From Prochlorococcus sp. AG-679-M10 (lineage in GTDB: Bacteria; Cyanobacteriota; Cyanobacteriia; PCC-6307; Cyanobiaceae), in assembly GCA_003210655.1 (NCBI GenBank), contig QCUQ01000006.1, positions 1 through 54,548 of the forward strand: 54,548 nucleotides of DNA, read 5' to 3'. Positions 45,401 to 54,548 of the stretch are shown in pieces (position 1 is the first letter of the stretch; every line of letters begins with the position of its first letter). Position numbers and translations under genes: made by a program. The notes below the pieces were generated by a model that worked only from the letters and a program-made list of their open reading frames with translations, was not told the origin of the DNA and made no database searches.

Positions 45401-46428
45401 AAACTTATGGTGAATCTCTTGCACAAATTTTATGGTTTGTAGGAGTCAAACCAAAACCTGATTCTGTTGGTCGAATAAATAAATTAGAACTTATCCCGTT
45501 AGAGGAACTTGGTAGACCAAGAATTGATGTGGTTGTAAATTGTTCTGGAGTTTTTAGGGATTTATTTATAAACCAAATGGCACTAATTGACCAAGCAGTA
45601 AAATTAGCTGCAGAAGCAGAAGAACCATTAGATTGCAACTTTGTAAGAAAACATTCCTTAGAACAAGCCGAAAAAGAGGGTACTTCAATAAGGGACGCTT
45701 CAGCAAGAGTTTTTTCAAATGCTAGTGGAAGCTATAGTTCAAATGTCAATTTAGCTGTTGAAAATTCCACCTGGGAGGAAGAAAATGAATTGCAAGAAAT
45801 GTACTTATCAAGAAAAACTTATGCATTTAATGCTGACAATCCAGGAGAAATGAATCAAAAAAGGGATGTATTCGAGTCTGTCATGAAAACGGCTGATGTA
45901 ACATTCCAAAACCTTGACTCTTCTGAAATCTCTCTAACTGATGTAAGCCATTATTTTGATTCTGATCCTACTAAATTAATAAAAACTTTGAGGGACGATG
46001 GAAAAGAACCAAGTAGTTATATTGCAGATACAACGACCTCTAATGCTCAAGTAAGGACACTAGGAGAGACTATTAGACTTGATTCCAGAACTAAGCTTTT
46101 GAATCCAAAATGGTATGAAGGAATGCTTAAGTCAGGATATGAAGGGGTTAGAGAACTTTCCAATAGACTTAACTACACACTTGGATGGAGTGCAACAAGT
46201 GGCCAAGTAGATAACTTTGTTTATGAAGAAACTAATGAAACATTCATTAATGACGAAGAGATGAGGAAAAGATTAATGGATTTAAATCCTAATAGTTTCA
46301 GAAGAATAGTCGGTACTTTATTAGAAGTTAATGGCAGAGGTTACTGGGAAACATCTGATGAAAACATAGAGCAATTAAAAGAACTTTATCAAGAAGTAGA
46401 GGATAAAATTGAGGGAGTTAAAGAGTAA
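42418..46428 (+). CDS. chlH: Magnesium chelatase subunit H
   Basis: The porphyrin-binding catalytic subunit of Mg-chelatase, the first committed step to chlorophyll. The 1336 residues begin [14 protein letters not shown] and contain family stretches such as [39 protein letters not shown] and the C-terminal [21 protein letters not shown]. Length is as expected. An AAAGAGA ribosome-binding site precedes the ATG. The 102-base divergent gap with dapB has an ATTGC-N12-GCAAT inverted repeat at about 42360-42381 of unknown relevance. chlD/chlI are not in the window. Confidence 0.98.
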   Translation: MFTQVRSANRRVSPVEDNKHKTVIKAVYVVLEPQYQNSLTEAAKSINQTNGPIGIDLSGYLIEELRNDKNFEDFKVDIANADIFVASLIFIEDLAQKVVNAVTPYKENLKASIIFPSMPEVMRLNKLGSFTMAQLGQSKSIIGDLIKKKKESDGASFQDSMLKLLNTLPSILKYLPVEKAQDARTFILSFQYWLGGTTENLKNFLLMISEKYVVSENIKDQLEEFKIQDPETFPDLGIWHPLAPNMFESLNEYQNWEKNRKDIKPKDDKTPTIGLVLQRSHIVTGDDAHYVAVIQELEYRGARVLPIFCGGLDFSKPVDEFYYDSIDKERAIVDGVVSLTGFALVGGPARQDHPKAIDALKKLNRPYMVALPLVFQTTQEWEESDLGLHPVQVALQIAIPELDGAIEPIILSGRDDATGKAHTLQDRVDVIAERAIKWSTLRVKKREEKKLAITVFSFPPDKGNVGTAAYLNVFGSIYRVLLEMKAKGYQIDDLPKNSKELMEKVINNPEAMDGSPELNIAHKMTVKEYEEFTPYSKRLEENWGKPPGNLNSDGQNLLVYGKHFGNVFIGVQPTFGYEGDPMRLLYSRSASPHHGFAAYYTYVEKIWGADAVLHFGTHGSLEFMPGKQMGMSETCYPDSLIGSLPNLYYYAANNPSEATIAKRRGYASTISYLTPPAENAGLYKGLKELSELVGSYQQLRESSRGIQIINAIVETSKQCNLDKDVELPVGEVEELTIEDRDLFVGNIYKQLMEIESRLLPCGLHTIGEAPTAEEAVATLVNIASLEREQEGLRSLPGLLAESINLKIDEVYDGNNKGELKFVELNEKIIKTARDSIFAMVNSLKIVNGRVFLEKSLFSKLLDFLKIFGLNLPTPWLRVCRLNGFNEVNQKELNKLFDYLLFCLEQVCADKEMDSLIKALDGNYVLPGPGGDPIRNPSVLPSGKNIHALDPQSIPTTAAVAAAKSVVDKLIERQKEEQGTWPETIACVLWGTDNIKTYGESLAQILWFVGVKPKPDSVGRINKLELIPLEELGRPRIDVVVNCSGVFRDLFINQMALIDQAVKLAAEAEEPLDCNFVRKHSLEQAEKEGTSIRDASARVFSNASGSYSSNVNLAVENSTWEEENELQEMYLSRKTYAFNADNPGEMNQKRDVFESVMKTADVTFQNLDSSEISLTDVSHYFDSDPTKLIKTLRDDGKEPSSYIADTTTSNAQVRTLGETIRLDSRTKLLNPKWYEGMLKSGYEGVRELSNRLNYTLGWSATSGQVDNFVYEETNETFINDEEMRKRLMDLNPNSFRRIVGTLLEVNGRGYWETSDENIEQLKELYQEVEDKIEGVKE

Positions 46429-46440
46429 ATATTTAAATTA

Positions 46441-47280
46441 TTATCTAAAGATCTTATCTGAAACTTTTAAAACTTGATAATTTGTTTTTACATTATGAAC
46501 TCTTACTAAGTGAATATTTTGTTGAGAACAAAGACAACTTATAGCCAGCGTTCCAATATCTCTTTCTTTAGGATTAGATTCATTTAAAATTTCTCCAATA
46601 AATCTTTTTCTTGAAGCTCCAACTAACATAGGAAATCCGAATTTTTTAAAGAAATCTATGTTTTTTAGAATTTCAATATTCTGATAAGTATCTTTTGAAA
46701 ATCCAATACCTGGATCCCAAATTATTTTATCCTTACTAACATTTTTGTTAATAGCTTTATTTGTCAAGCCTTCAAGAGAATGACTAATATCAACTAAAAA
46801 ATTTTCATAATTTGTCAACCTATTCATGTTTACGCTATTTCCACGACTATGAGTAATTACGAAAGGACATTTAAATTCTGAGACAACATCTAAAATCTCT
46901 TCATCCCTTCTCCCTCCAGTTACATCATTAATCCAGTTAGCACCATTAGAGAGTGCTTCATGAGCAACCTCAGAATTAAAGGTATCAATAGAAATAAGAA
47001 TATTGGGATATTCATTTCTAATTTTTTTTAAATATGGTATCAATCTTTTCGATTCATTTTTAGCTCCGATTTCTATTGCTCCCGGTCTAGTACTTTGAGC
47101 ACCAAGATCAATAACATCAGCTCCATTTGTGATGAAGTAGCTAACCTTATTTAAAACTTTTTCAATCGAGCATAAGTCACCTCCATCACTAAATGAATCA
47201 GGAGTTAAATTAATAATCCCCATTATTGAGGTTTTTTGCCCCCAATTATCAGGCCAAGGATAATTATTCGTAATTAGCAA
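46441..47280 (-). CDS. folP: Dihydropteroate synthase
   Basis: Joins p-aminobenzoate to the pterin pyrophosphate in folate synthesis. The 279-residue TIM-barrel protein has [15 protein letters not shown] (20-34), [18 protein letters not shown] and [12 protein letters not shown]. The start is TTG 47280, giving a normal N-terminal lead. The first 17 bases overlap the 3' end of tpiA upstream, so the two are coupled. It converges on chlH with 12 bases between stops. Confidence 0.95.
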   Translation of the reverse strand: MLITNNYPWPDNWGQKTSIMGIINLTPDSFSDGGDLCSIEKVLNKVSYFITNGADVIDLGAQSTRPGAIEIGAKNESKRLIPYLKKIRNEYPNILISIDTFNSEVAHEALSNGANWINDVTGGRRDEEILDVVSEFKCPFVITHSRGNSVNMNRLTNYENFLVDISHSLEGLTNKAINKNVSKDKIIWDPGIGFSKDTYQNIEILKNIDFFKKFGFPMLVGASRKRFIGEILNESNPKERDIGTLAISCLCSQQNIHLVRVHNVKTNYQVLKVSDKIFR

Positions 47281-47989
47281 TTCTTGAAAAACTTATTGGG
47301 TCTAAAGAAGAACCACCAACTAATACCCCGTCAATATCACTCATGGACATAATCTCATCAATATTACTAGGTTTTACAGAACCTCCATATTGAATAATTA
47401 CATCATTAAAACCAATTAACTTCCTTATCAAAGCACATATCTTATTGGCATCACTTGCTTCACAAGTTTTACCTGTGCCAATAGCCCATATAGGTTCATA
47501 AGCAATTATGAGATTAGATGGATCAGTATTCTCCAATCCCTGTTCAACTTGCCTTGTGATGACCCTATCAGCTTCACCTCTTTCTCTCTGCTCAAGGGTT
47601 TCACCTACACAGACGATTGGTGTTAATCCACTTAATTGAGCAAAGACGGCTCTTTTATTAATTTGTTCATCACTTTCACTAAAATATTTTCTAGGTTCAC
47701 TATGTCCAACAATTGCATATTTCACTCCATGCTCAATAAGCATTTGTGAGGAAATTTCTGCAGTGAAAGCACCTTGTTCCTCCCAATGGATATTTTGACT
47801 TGCAATATCTAAATAATCAAAATTAGAATAATTTGAAAAAGTAGAAATAGCAGTAAATGGAGGAGCAAGTATTATTTTCCTATCATTAGGAATATCCTTA
47901 ATTAGAGGAAGGAAGTCCTCCAAATAACTTTTTGCTTCAGCACATGTCATGTGCATCTTCCAATTTCCAGCGATTACAGAAGTTCTCAA
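47264..47989 (-). CDS. tpiA: Triosephosphate isomerase
   Basis: Interconverts dihydroxyacetone phosphate and glyceraldehyde-3-phosphate in the Calvin cycle and glycolysis. The 241-residue barrel keeps Asn9/Lys11 (GNWKMH), His96 ([10 protein letters not shown]) and Glu165 ([11 protein letters not shown]). The start is TTG 47989. It overlaps folP by 17 bases and is ~55 bases downstream of the S4-domain gene on the same strand. Confidence 0.97.
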   Translation of the reverse strand: MRTSVIAGNWKMHMTCAEAKSYLEDFLPLIKDIPNDRKIILAPPFTAISTFSNYSNFDYLDIASQNIHWEEQGAFTAEISSQMLIEHGVKYAIVGHSEPRKYFSESDEQINKRAVFAQLSGLTPIVCVGETLEQRERGEADRVITRQVEQGLENTDPSNLIIAYEPIWAIGTGKTCEASDANKICALIRKLIGFNDVIIQYGGSVKPSNIDEIMSMSDIDGVLVGGSSLDPISFSRIANYE

Positions 47990-48044
47990 AAAAATATATT
48001 GTTCAAGAAAAATATCCTAATATAACTTGAGGTTAATAGGCTAA

Positions 48045-48221
48045 TTATTCAAAAATTAATTCATTTTTTAGAAACATAACTTTATCTCCTTTCACTAATT
48101 TTCTTCCTCTTCTTTTTTCTACCATACCGTTAACTTTTACGTTACCAGATTTTATAAAGGTCTTTGCTTCACCTCCAGAGGATACGAAGTTATGCCATTT
48201 TAAGAATTGATCTAATTTCAT
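48045..48221 (-). CDS. Small S4-domain RNA-binding protein
   Basis: A 58-residue S4-type RNA-binding peptide: MKLDQFLKWHNFVSSGGEAK, then FIKSGNVKVNGMVEKRRGRKL, the typical alpha-L motif with basic residues. I chose ATG 48221 because an in-frame extension to 48296 is hydrophobic, not S4-like, and overlaps the divergent ABC gene. Relatives (YaaA/RlbA type) bind RNA, but the target here is unknown. Confidence 0.88.
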   Translation of the reverse strand: MKLDQFLKWHNFVSSGGEAKTFIKSGNVKVNGMVEKRRGRKLVKGDKVMFLKNELIFE

Positions 48222-48277
48222 AGTTTTATAAATCCACGGGTATTGATAAAGTAAAGGAAATACATACATATAATATC

Positions 48278-49984
48278 TTGCGATTAATACCACCAATCAA
48301 ACCTTACAAAACTCGATTTATCAAAGGTTTTATATGCACTTTGGTATATGTAGGTTGTTGGCCAATACTAGCTTTTTTAGCAGGAAAACTAATACCTGCA
48401 ATTGGTTCAGGAAACCTAACAGAAGTCTTCAGAATAATTATTTTATCTTTAGTAGTTTTTTTAATTCAAAAAACAGCTCAATTTGGACAAGACGTCTTAG
48501 TGTCAAAACCTGCATTAGAAATAAGTGAGCTAATGCGAGCAAATTTATTTAGCAAAATTCATAAGATTAAGATTAATTATGTGGAAAAACTATCTACTGG
48601 AGACATCACATATAGGCTAACTGAAGATGCTGATAGAGTCAGTGAGATAATTTATAAAACATTTCAAGATACATTACCTTGTCTTTTACAGTTAATAGCA
48701 GTTGTGATTTATATGTTTTATACCGACTGGTCCTTAACAATATCAACTTTTATATTAGCTCCAATAATAATTATATTTGTGAATAGTTTTGGTAAAAAAG
48801 TATTAACAGCTTCTGAGAAAAGTCAAGAATCAACAAGTGCTATAGCAAGTATTTTAGGAGAATCTATAAATGGAATATCTACGATAAGATCCTTTGCTGC
48901 AGAAAATTGGATTAAAGATAGATTTAAAAGTCGACTTGATGTAAACAAAAAAGCAAAATATAAAACGCTGAAAATAATTGCGTTACAACATCCAATTGTT
49001 GGCTTTATTCAGGCATCTGGAATATTAGCAATTTTAGGATTAGGAGCATTAAGAATAAATTTAGGATTATTAAATACAGAGGGATTTAGTAGTTTTTTTG
49101 CTGCTGTATTAATGCTTATAGATCCTATTAGTCATTTGAGTTCAAATTATAATGAATTTAAACAAGGCGAGGCATCAATAAAAAGATTACAAAAAATAAA
49201 TTCAGAACCGATTGAAGAAGAAATAAAAAATTCAGTTAATATTCAAAATATTGAAGGAAAATTAGAATTCAGAAATATAAATTTTGAGTATAAAAAAGAA
49301 TTAAAAGTTTTAAAAGATATAAATTTAAAAATATTTAAAGGAGATATAATTGCATTTGTTGGAGCATCAGGTGCAGGTAAAAGCACGATGATGGCATTAA
49401 TACTTAAATTTATTAATCCAACTAGTGGTCAAATTTATATAGACGGCAAAGATATCTCATTAATTAAAAATAAATCGATAAGATCAAATATCGCAATAGT
49501 TCAACAACAACCTTTTTTATTCTCTGGACGAATAATTGATATAATAAAAATGGGGAGAAACTTTAGTGAAGAGGATGTAATAAAGTCAGCCAAGATAGCA
49601 AATGCTCATGAATTTATTCTTAAACTAACAGGTAAATATGAGACAAAAATAACTGAGAGAGGAGCTAACCTTTCAGGAGGTCAGATACAAAGATTAGCTA
49701 TAGCTCGCGCGATATTAGGAAACCCATCTATACTTCTTTTAGACGAGGCTACTAGTGCATTAGATTCAGACTCAGAAGCAGAAGTTCAAAAAGGGCTGAA
49801 TCAAGCAATGAATAATAGAACCGTTATTGTTGTTGCCCATAGATTATCCACTACTCAAGGAGCAGATAAAATTGTTGTTTTTGATAAAGGTAAAATTATA
49901 GATAGCGGGACACATATAGATTTGTTCAATAAAAATGGTATTTATAAAGAATTATGTGAAAAACAGTTAATAAAAATTTCTTGA
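48278..49984 (+). CDS. ABC exporter half-transporter (membrane + ATPase)
   Basis: A 568-residue fused half-transporter: a six-helix exporter membrane domain (about 1-310) and a C-terminal ATPase with Walker A GASGAGKS (362-369), signature LSGGQ (465-469), Walker B ILLLDEATSALD and the switch histidine in VVAHRLS. This is the lipid/drug/peptide exporter type (MsbA/BmrA class) and would act as a dimer. The substrate cannot be told from sequence. The start is TTG 48278 after a GTAAAGGAAA region. Confidence 0.9.
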   Translation: MRLIPPIKPYKTRFIKGFICTLVYVGCWPILAFLAGKLIPAIGSGNLTEVFRIIILSLVVFLIQKTAQFGQDVLVSKPALEISELMRANLFSKIHKIKINYVEKLSTGDITYRLTEDADRVSEIIYKTFQDTLPCLLQLIAVVIYMFYTDWSLTISTFILAPIIIIFVNSFGKKVLTASEKSQESTSAIASILGESINGISTIRSFAAENWIKDRFKSRLDVNKKAKYKTLKIIALQHPIVGFIQASGILAILGLGALRINLGLLNTEGFSSFFAAVLMLIDPISHLSSNYNEFKQGEASIKRLQKINSEPIEEEIKNSVNIQNIEGKLEFRNINFEYKKELKVLKDINLKIFKGDIIAFVGASGAGKSTMMALILKFINPTSGQIYIDGKDISLIKNKSIRSNIAIVQQQPFLFSGRIIDIIKMGRNFSEEDVIKSAKIANAHEFILKLTGKYETKITERGANLSGGQIQRLAIARAILGNPSILLLDEATSALDSDSEAEVQKGLNQAMNNRTVIVVAHRLSTTQGADKIVVFDKGKIIDSGTHIDLFNKNGIYKELCEKQLIKIS

Positions 49985-50014
49985 TTATATTTAATTAAAA
50001 TTAATATAAAAATA

Positions 50015-50233
50015 ATGTCTGAAAACAACAATAAAAATGAAACGCCAGTACTAACTTTTGAGGGAAAAAAATATAATGTTAATGATTTATCTAGCGAAAC
50101 AAAAGAAATAATTAAAGGATTACAAAGAGCTGAAGCTCAATTAAAAATGTATGACGACACATTTAAATTATTATCTATTGGAAAGAACTCTCTTACAAAC
50201 CAATTAAGAGAAAAACTTAAAAATTATGAATAG
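50015..50233 (+). CDS. DUF6447-like small protein
   Basis: A 72-residue soluble helical protein with the pattern LTFEGKKYNVNDLSSETKEII followed by LQRAEAQLKMYDDTFKLLSI, resembling DUF6447, found in cyanobacteria and cyanophages. It is 30 bases downstream of the ABC exporter on the same strand and ends 3 bases from the carB stop on the other. Function unknown. Confidence 0.75.
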   Translation: MSENNNKNETPVLTFEGKKYNVNDLSSETKEIIKGLQRAEAQLKMYDDTFKLLSIGKNSLTNQLREKLKNYE

Positions 50234-50236
50234 ATT

Positions 50237-53200
50237 TTAGTAATTATGAATTTCCTGAAGAGATATTGTATTAATTTTATTAAGCCGTAATGATTTAATT
50301 GCTTGCAGAGCTGCTTTTGCTCCAGGAATAGTAGTAAAAGTTGGTATATTGTACTCTAGTGATGCTCTTCTGAGATAAGCATCATCATGAAGAGCCTGTG
50401 AGCCAATTGGTGTATTGATAACTAATTGGATAAGCCCAGAACGAATTGAATCTTCAATATTAGGTCTACCTTCATGAACTTTTAAAACTTCATCAACTTC
50501 AATTCCTAAATTAAATAGATATTTGGCAGTACCTTTAGTTGCAACTAATTTAAAACCTAAAACAATTAGTTCTCTCGCTATATTCTCTAATTTCTCTTTA
50601 TCTAAATCATTAGTTGATAAAAAAGCAACGCCCTCAGTAGGGACCCCATTTCCGGCAGCTAATTCAGATTTTGCATACGCAAGTCCAAAATCATCTGCCA
50701 ATCCCATTACCTCTCCTGTAGAACGCATCTCTGGGCCAAGTAAAGTATCAGAACCAGGGAACCTTTTAAAAGGTAAAACAGCTTCCTTAACCGCTTGATA
50801 TTTAGGTATAAACTCATCAGTAAAATTAATATCTTTTAGAGAAGATCCCTGCATTAATTGAGTTGCCAATTTGGCAACAGGTTTACCAATAGCTTTGGAG
50901 ACAAATGGTATAGTTCTGGATGCTCTTGGATTAGCTTCAAGAATAAATAATTGATTTTCTTCATTACAATGATTTCTAATTGCAAATTGCAAATTAATTA
51001 AGCCAACAACATTTAATCTGTTTGCTATTAATTTTGTCCATTTTTTAACTGTATCTAATGTTTGTTGGGATAAAGAAATTGAAGGAAGGCAACATGCTGA
51101 ATCACCAGAATGGATACCAGCAGGTTCTACATGCTCCATAAGACCTGCTATAACAACCGAACCAGTTTGGTCACATAACGCATCAACATCAATTTCTATT
51201 GCATTACTTAAATATTGATCCAAAAGAATCGGATGATCAGGAGAAACTTTAACGGCCTCTTTTATATATCGAGACAAATCCTTTATATCTTTAACTATTT
51301 CCATAGCCCTTCCACCTAAGACATAAGAGGGCCTTACTACTAAAGGAAAGCCGATATTATTTGCAACTAACATTGCCTCTTCTTCATTGCGAGCTATTCC
51401 ATTTAATGGTTGTCTTATATTTAATTCTTCTAGTATCTTGGTAAATTCCTCTCTATCTTCAGCAATGTCAATAGAATGAGGAGATGTTCCAAGAATTTTT
51501 GATTTACATTTGATACCTTCTTTAGACTCCAACCAATTAGATAAAGGCAAAGATAACTTAAGGGGAGTTTGTCCTCCAAATTGTACAATCAAACCATATG
51601 GATTTTCAGCCTCAATTATATTGAGAACATCCTCCAAAGTAACAGGCTCAAAATATAAAATATCGCTTGTATCGTAATCAGTTGAGACAGTTTCAGGGTT
51701 ACTATTAACCATTATCGTTTGATAACCATTACTTGAAGCTTGATAGGAAGCATGGCAGCAACAGTAATCAAATTCAATACCTTGACCAATTCTATTAGGC
51801 CCACCTCCCAGTATCATAATTTTTTTTAAATGCTTATCATTATCAACAAAAATTTCATTATCATATTGCTCTAAATTATTATCTGAAAAAGCTTCTTCAT
51901 AGGTAGAATAATGATAAGGTGTTTCAGATGAAAACTCAGCAGAACAAGTATCTACAGTTTTGTAAAGTGGTAAAATGTTTAATTTTTTACGATGATTTCT
52001 TACTTCAAAAAATTCAGATTTTGTTAATTTTGCAATCTGTTGATCTGAAAATCCCAATTGCTTTGCACGCAACATTAAATCTCTATCTATTCGAGTAATT
52101 TTATTACCCTTTAAAAATTGATTCTGAAAATTAAAAATATTTCGTAGCTTCTCAATAAACCACAAATCTATATTCGTTATTTCGTTAATATAAGAATTAG
52201 TCTTACCAGATTCCATTGCTTTTTTAACTATTAATATTCTTTCAGCAGTTGGGTGTCTTAAATTATTTTGTAATTCATTATCGTTATCAAAATCACCAAT
52301 AGAATCACATTCCCAACCGAAAATACCTATTTCTAAAGATCTCAAAGCTTTTTGAAAGGATTCTTCAAAGGATCGACCAATTGCCATTGATTCTCCAACA
52401 GATTTCATTGATGTATTTAAAATATTTGAAGAACCTTTAAACTTTTCAAACGCAAATCTTGGGACCTTAGTTACAACATAATCAATTGAGGGTTCAAAAC
52501 ATGCAGGAGTTTTTTTTGTAATATCATTAATAATTTCATCAAGCGTGAATCCAACTGATAACAAAGCAGCAATTTTAGCTATGGGAAAGCCTGTCGCTTT
52601 ACTCGCTAATGCTGAAGATCGACTAACCCTTGGGTTCATCTCGATAACTATTACATCACCATTTTTTTGATTAACCGCAAATTGTATATTACTTCCTCCT
52701 GTTTCAACACCTACTTCTCTTATTATTTTTAATGATAAATCTCTAAGTCTTTGATATTCTTTGTCTGTTAATGTTTGAGCAGGGGCAACTGTAATAGAGT
52801 CACCAGTATGAACACCCATTGGGTCTAAATTTTCAATACTGCAAACTATAACAACATTATCAGCGGTATCCCTCATCACTTCTAATTCAAATTCCTTCCA
52901 ACCTATTAAAGATTTTTCAATTAAAATTTGATTACTGGGACTCTCATCTAAACCAGATTTGCAAAGATCATTAAATTCTTCGAGATTGTATGCTATTCCC
53001 CCTCCAACTCCACCTAAAGTAAAAGCTGGTCTTATGATTAATGGGTATGAATTTATTTGATTAGCTACTTCTCTTGCTTCAGATATATCAGAAGCGATTC
53101 CAGAAGGGCAAACATTTACATTTATACTTTCCATTGATTCTTTAAATAATTTTCTATCTTCAGCTTTGTTGATAGCTTTTAAATCAGCTCCTATTAATTC

Positions 53201-53539
53201 AACATTATTATTTATCAAGAAATCAGATTCAGAAAGTTTAACCGCCAGATTCAAGGCAGTCTGACCACCCATTGTTGGAAGAATCGCATCAGGTTTTTCC
53301 TTTAAAATAATTTGGGAAACTATTTCTGGAGTCAGAGGTTCAATATAGGTTTTGTTCGCGATTTCAGGATCAGTCATTATTGAAGCTGGATTAGAATTAA
53401 TTAAAATAATTTCATATCCAGCTTTTCTTAAAGCTTTACAAGCTTGAGTACCAGAATAATCAAATTCACATGCTTGTCCTATAACAATTGGACCTGAACC
53501 AAGAATAAGGATACTTTTAAGATCACCTCTTTGAGGCAT
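50237..53539 (-). CDS. carB: Carbamoyl-phosphate synthase large subunit
   Basis: Makes carbamoyl phosphate for arginine and pyrimidines. The 1100 residues show the internal duplication: an N-terminal ATP-grasp half ([17 protein letters not shown] at ~12, [29 protein letters not shown]) and a second half ([17 protein letters not shown] at ~575, [20 protein letters not shown]), then a C-terminal MGS-like regulatory domain (NTPIGS). Length is slightly above the usual ~1075. carA is not in the window. The gene is divergent from the DUF3318 gene across ~108 bases. Confidence 0.98.
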   Translation of the reverse strand: MPQRGDLKSILILGSGPIVIGQACEFDYSGTQACKALRKAGYEIILINSNPASIMTDPEIANKTYIEPLTPEIVSQIILKEKPDAILPTMGGQTALNLAVKLSESDFLINNNVELIGADLKAINKAEDRKLFKESMESINVNVCPSGIASDISEAREVANQINSYPLIIRPAFTLGGVGGGIAYNLEEFNDLCKSGLDESPSNQILIEKSLIGWKEFELEVMRDTADNVVIVCSIENLDPMGVHTGDSITVAPAQTLTDKEYQRLRDLSLKIIREVGVETGGSNIQFAVNQKNGDVIVIEMNPRVSRSSALASKATGFPIAKIAALLSVGFTLDEIINDITKKTPACFEPSIDYVVTKVPRFAFEKFKGSSNILNTSMKSVGESMAIGRSFEESFQKALRSLEIGIFGWECDSIGDFDNDNELQNNLRHPTAERILIVKKAMESGKTNSYINEITNIDLWFIEKLRNIFNFQNQFLKGNKITRIDRDLMLRAKQLGFSDQQIAKLTKSEFFEVRNHRKKLNILPLYKTVDTCSAEFSSETPYHYSTYEEAFSDNNLEQYDNEIFVDNDKHLKKIMILGGGPNRIGQGIEFDYCCCHASYQASSNGYQTIMVNSNPETVSTDYDTSDILYFEPVTLEDVLNIIEAENPYGLIVQFGGQTPLKLSLPLSNWLESKEGIKCKSKILGTSPHSIDIAEDREEFTKILEELNIRQPLNGIARNEEEAMLVANNIGFPLVVRPSYVLGGRAMEIVKDIKDLSRYIKEAVKVSPDHPILLDQYLSNAIEIDVDALCDQTGSVVIAGLMEHVEPAGIHSGDSACCLPSISLSQQTLDTVKKWTKLIANRLNVVGLINLQFAIRNHCNEENQLFILEANPRASRTIPFVSKAIGKPVAKLATQLMQGSSLKDINFTDEFIPKYQAVKEAVLPFKRFPGSDTLLGPEMRSTGEVMGLADDFGLAYAKSELAAGNGVPTEGVAFLSTNDLDKEKLENIARELIVLGFKLVATKGTAKYLFNLGIEVDEVLKVHEGRPNIEDSIRSGLIQLVINTPIGSQALHDDAYLRRASLEYNIPTFTTIPGAKAALQAIKSLRLNKINTISLQEIHNY

Positions 53540-53647
53540 AATTAGAAAACTTCATTTATTTAATGCTACTTATAAATCATCAGTTGTTAATCAAGTTACT
53601 TGAAAAGCAACATTTGTTTCTATAGTATTGATAATAAAATATAATTT

Positions 53648-54286
53648 ATGAGCGAACTTCAGCGATTAAAAAGTTTGTTGCCTCCGGAGAATGAAAGTTG
53701 GGTATTTATTGAAGCTGCCGCTGCAATAGATCCTCCATTGATTACATTGGAGGAAATTGGTCGTGACGAAGTTGAAATCCAAATAGATCTGGAAGAATGG
53801 GATAATTATGCAATTGACCATAGAAACTTATTGTTTTGGCATGAAGTAGGAAAGATTCAAAACGATGCTATTCCGCGAGATGGATGGGAAATGGCTGCTT
53901 TAGCGATAGGCCTTGGTGGAGCGATAGGTGAACTATGGGTACAAGACGGATTACTTTTAATACTTGCTCTTGGATTATCAAGTTTTGCAGGATATAGACT
54001 TTACATAAAAAATAATTCTGAAAAAAGATTACAAGATGCTATTTTTGCAGATGAAAGAGCCATTGACCTTGCATGTAGATTTGGATATAGCATTCCAAAT
54101 GCTTATAAAAGTCTTGGTGGGGCTTTAAAAGAGTTAATAGAAAAAACTAGAAAAAAGAAAAAAAGGATAATATTTGAAGATAGATTAGAGGCATTAAGAA
54201 AGAGTGCTGATAAAGCTAGATCAGAATTATCTCAACAAGAGGGTTCAGAAAAGTCAGTTTCTAGTGAAAACGTTTATGGACAATAA
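53648..54286 (+). CDS. DUF3318 family membrane protein
   Basis: A 212-residue protein matching cyanobacterial DUF3318: MSELQRLKSLLPPENESWVF at the start, DHRNLLFWHEVGKIQNDAIP, a pair of membrane helices (about 84-118, including GLLLILALGLSSFAGYRLYI), and a long basic coiled-coil tail (EKTRKKKKRIIFEDRLEAL). Function is unknown. A TATAAT lies only 6 bases before the ATG, so the leader is probably driven from the upstream TATAGT near 53620. Its 3' end overlaps rsfS by 11 bases. Confidence 0.85.
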   Translation: MSELQRLKSLLPPENESWVFIEAAAAIDPPLITLEEIGRDEVEIQIDLEEWDNYAIDHRNLLFWHEVGKIQNDAIPRDGWEMAALAIGLGGAIGELWVQDGLLLILALGLSSFAGYRLYIKNNSEKRLQDAIFADERAIDLACRFGYSIPNAYKSLGGALKELIEKTRKKKKRIIFEDRLEALRKSADKARSELSQQEGSEKSVSSENVYGQ

Positions 54287-54548
54287 ATTCTTAGTTTTAA
54301 TGGCTGCTAAAGCCTGTGATGAAAAAAAGGCTCGAGAGATAAAATTGATTAAAATTGACGAAGTTTCATACATTAGTGAATGGATACTAATTGCTGAAGG
54401 ATTATCAGATGTTCAAGTAAGATCAATTACTAATTCTGTAGAGTTGGAACTTAGAGAAAAAGCAAATATTGAACCAATTAGAAAAGAAGGAGTTAGCGAA
54501 GCAAAATGGGCACTACTTGATTATGGTGATTTAATAGTAAATATTTTT
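54276..54548 (+). CDS. rsfS: Ribosome silencing factor RsfS, N-terminal part (3' truncated)
   Basis: The first 91 residues of the L14-binding factor that stops 50S/30S joining under starvation (Iojap/RsfS family). Diagnostic features are FLVLMAAKACDEKKAREIKLI, the SEWILIAEGLSDVQVRSI strand-helix unit, and EGVSEAKWALLDYGDLIVNIF, where the window ends. The ATG at 54276 overlaps the DUF3318 gene by 11 bases, implying translational coupling. Confidence 0.93.
   Translation, partial: MDNKFLVLMAAKACDEKKAREIKLIKIDEVSYISEWILIAEGLSDVQVRSITNSVELELREKANIEPIRKEGVSEAKWALLDYGDLIVNIF

Overview
The window looks like chromosomal DNA of a high-light-adapted Prochlorococcus or a very close picocyanobacterium. 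This rests on strong AT richness, very short intergenic gaps, frequent TTG/GTG starts, and the gene set: acsF and chlH (chlorophyll synthesis), Ycf20, CCB2/CCB4 (cytochrome b6f haem assembly), a probable Psb30, CbbY, and many cyanobacteria-only DUF families (DUF2237, DUF2949, DUF2996, DUF3038, DUF3318, DUF4335, DUF6447). No phage, transposase or CRISPR is visible. The identification comes from reading the proteins; no database search was run.

Layout. 0-7 kb: the 3' end of ilvE, B12-dependent metH, small hypotheticals, a DUF2237 protein, an Ap4A phosphorylase and an unusual ribbon-helix-helix/J-domain fusion. 7.0-7.8 kb: a repeat-rich gap with copies of a 12-bp palindrome flanking a small secreted-protein gene, plus a candidate short RNA. 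7.8-16.4 kb: translation and housekeeping genes (pheT, rpmG, rpsR, a minimal RNase II, metG, trmL) with LptC-like, CCB and cobU genes. 16.4-19.0 kb: tRNA-Met, a small RHH regulator with an inverted repeat over its start, and a run of tiny ORFs. 19.0-24.8 kb: 2-Cys peroxiredoxin, a membrane protein, an FtsH homologue that has lost its zinc-binding histidines, rpmF, ycf20, cbbY, a Psb30-like peptide, a YkgJ-type protein and two half-size GDT1 transporters. 24.8-37.6 kb: a large RNase R/Zam-like protein without RNB catalytic residues, DUF2996, acsF, tldD-tldE-fmt, terC and mfd. 37.6-42.3 kb: a minus-strand run of cyanobacterial unknowns with a UbiH-like monooxygenase and dapB. 42.4-54.5 kb: chlH, folP-tpiA, an S4-domain peptide, an ABC exporter, carB, DUF3318 and the start of rsfS.

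How the genes fit together. Most are core metabolism: methionine and fMet supply (metH, metG, fmt, tRNA-Met, with cobU for the corrinoid), chlorophyll synthesis (chlH, acsF), photosynthetic assembly (CCB, Ycf20, Psb30-like, FtsH homologue) and RNA/protein turnover (two RNB proteins, TldD/E). The less ordinary points are the protease-dead FtsH, the catalytically dead RNase R/Zam homologue beside a domain-stripped active RNase II, the palindrome cassette at 7.1-7.8 kb, and the RHH-controlled small-gene cluster next to tRNA-Met.
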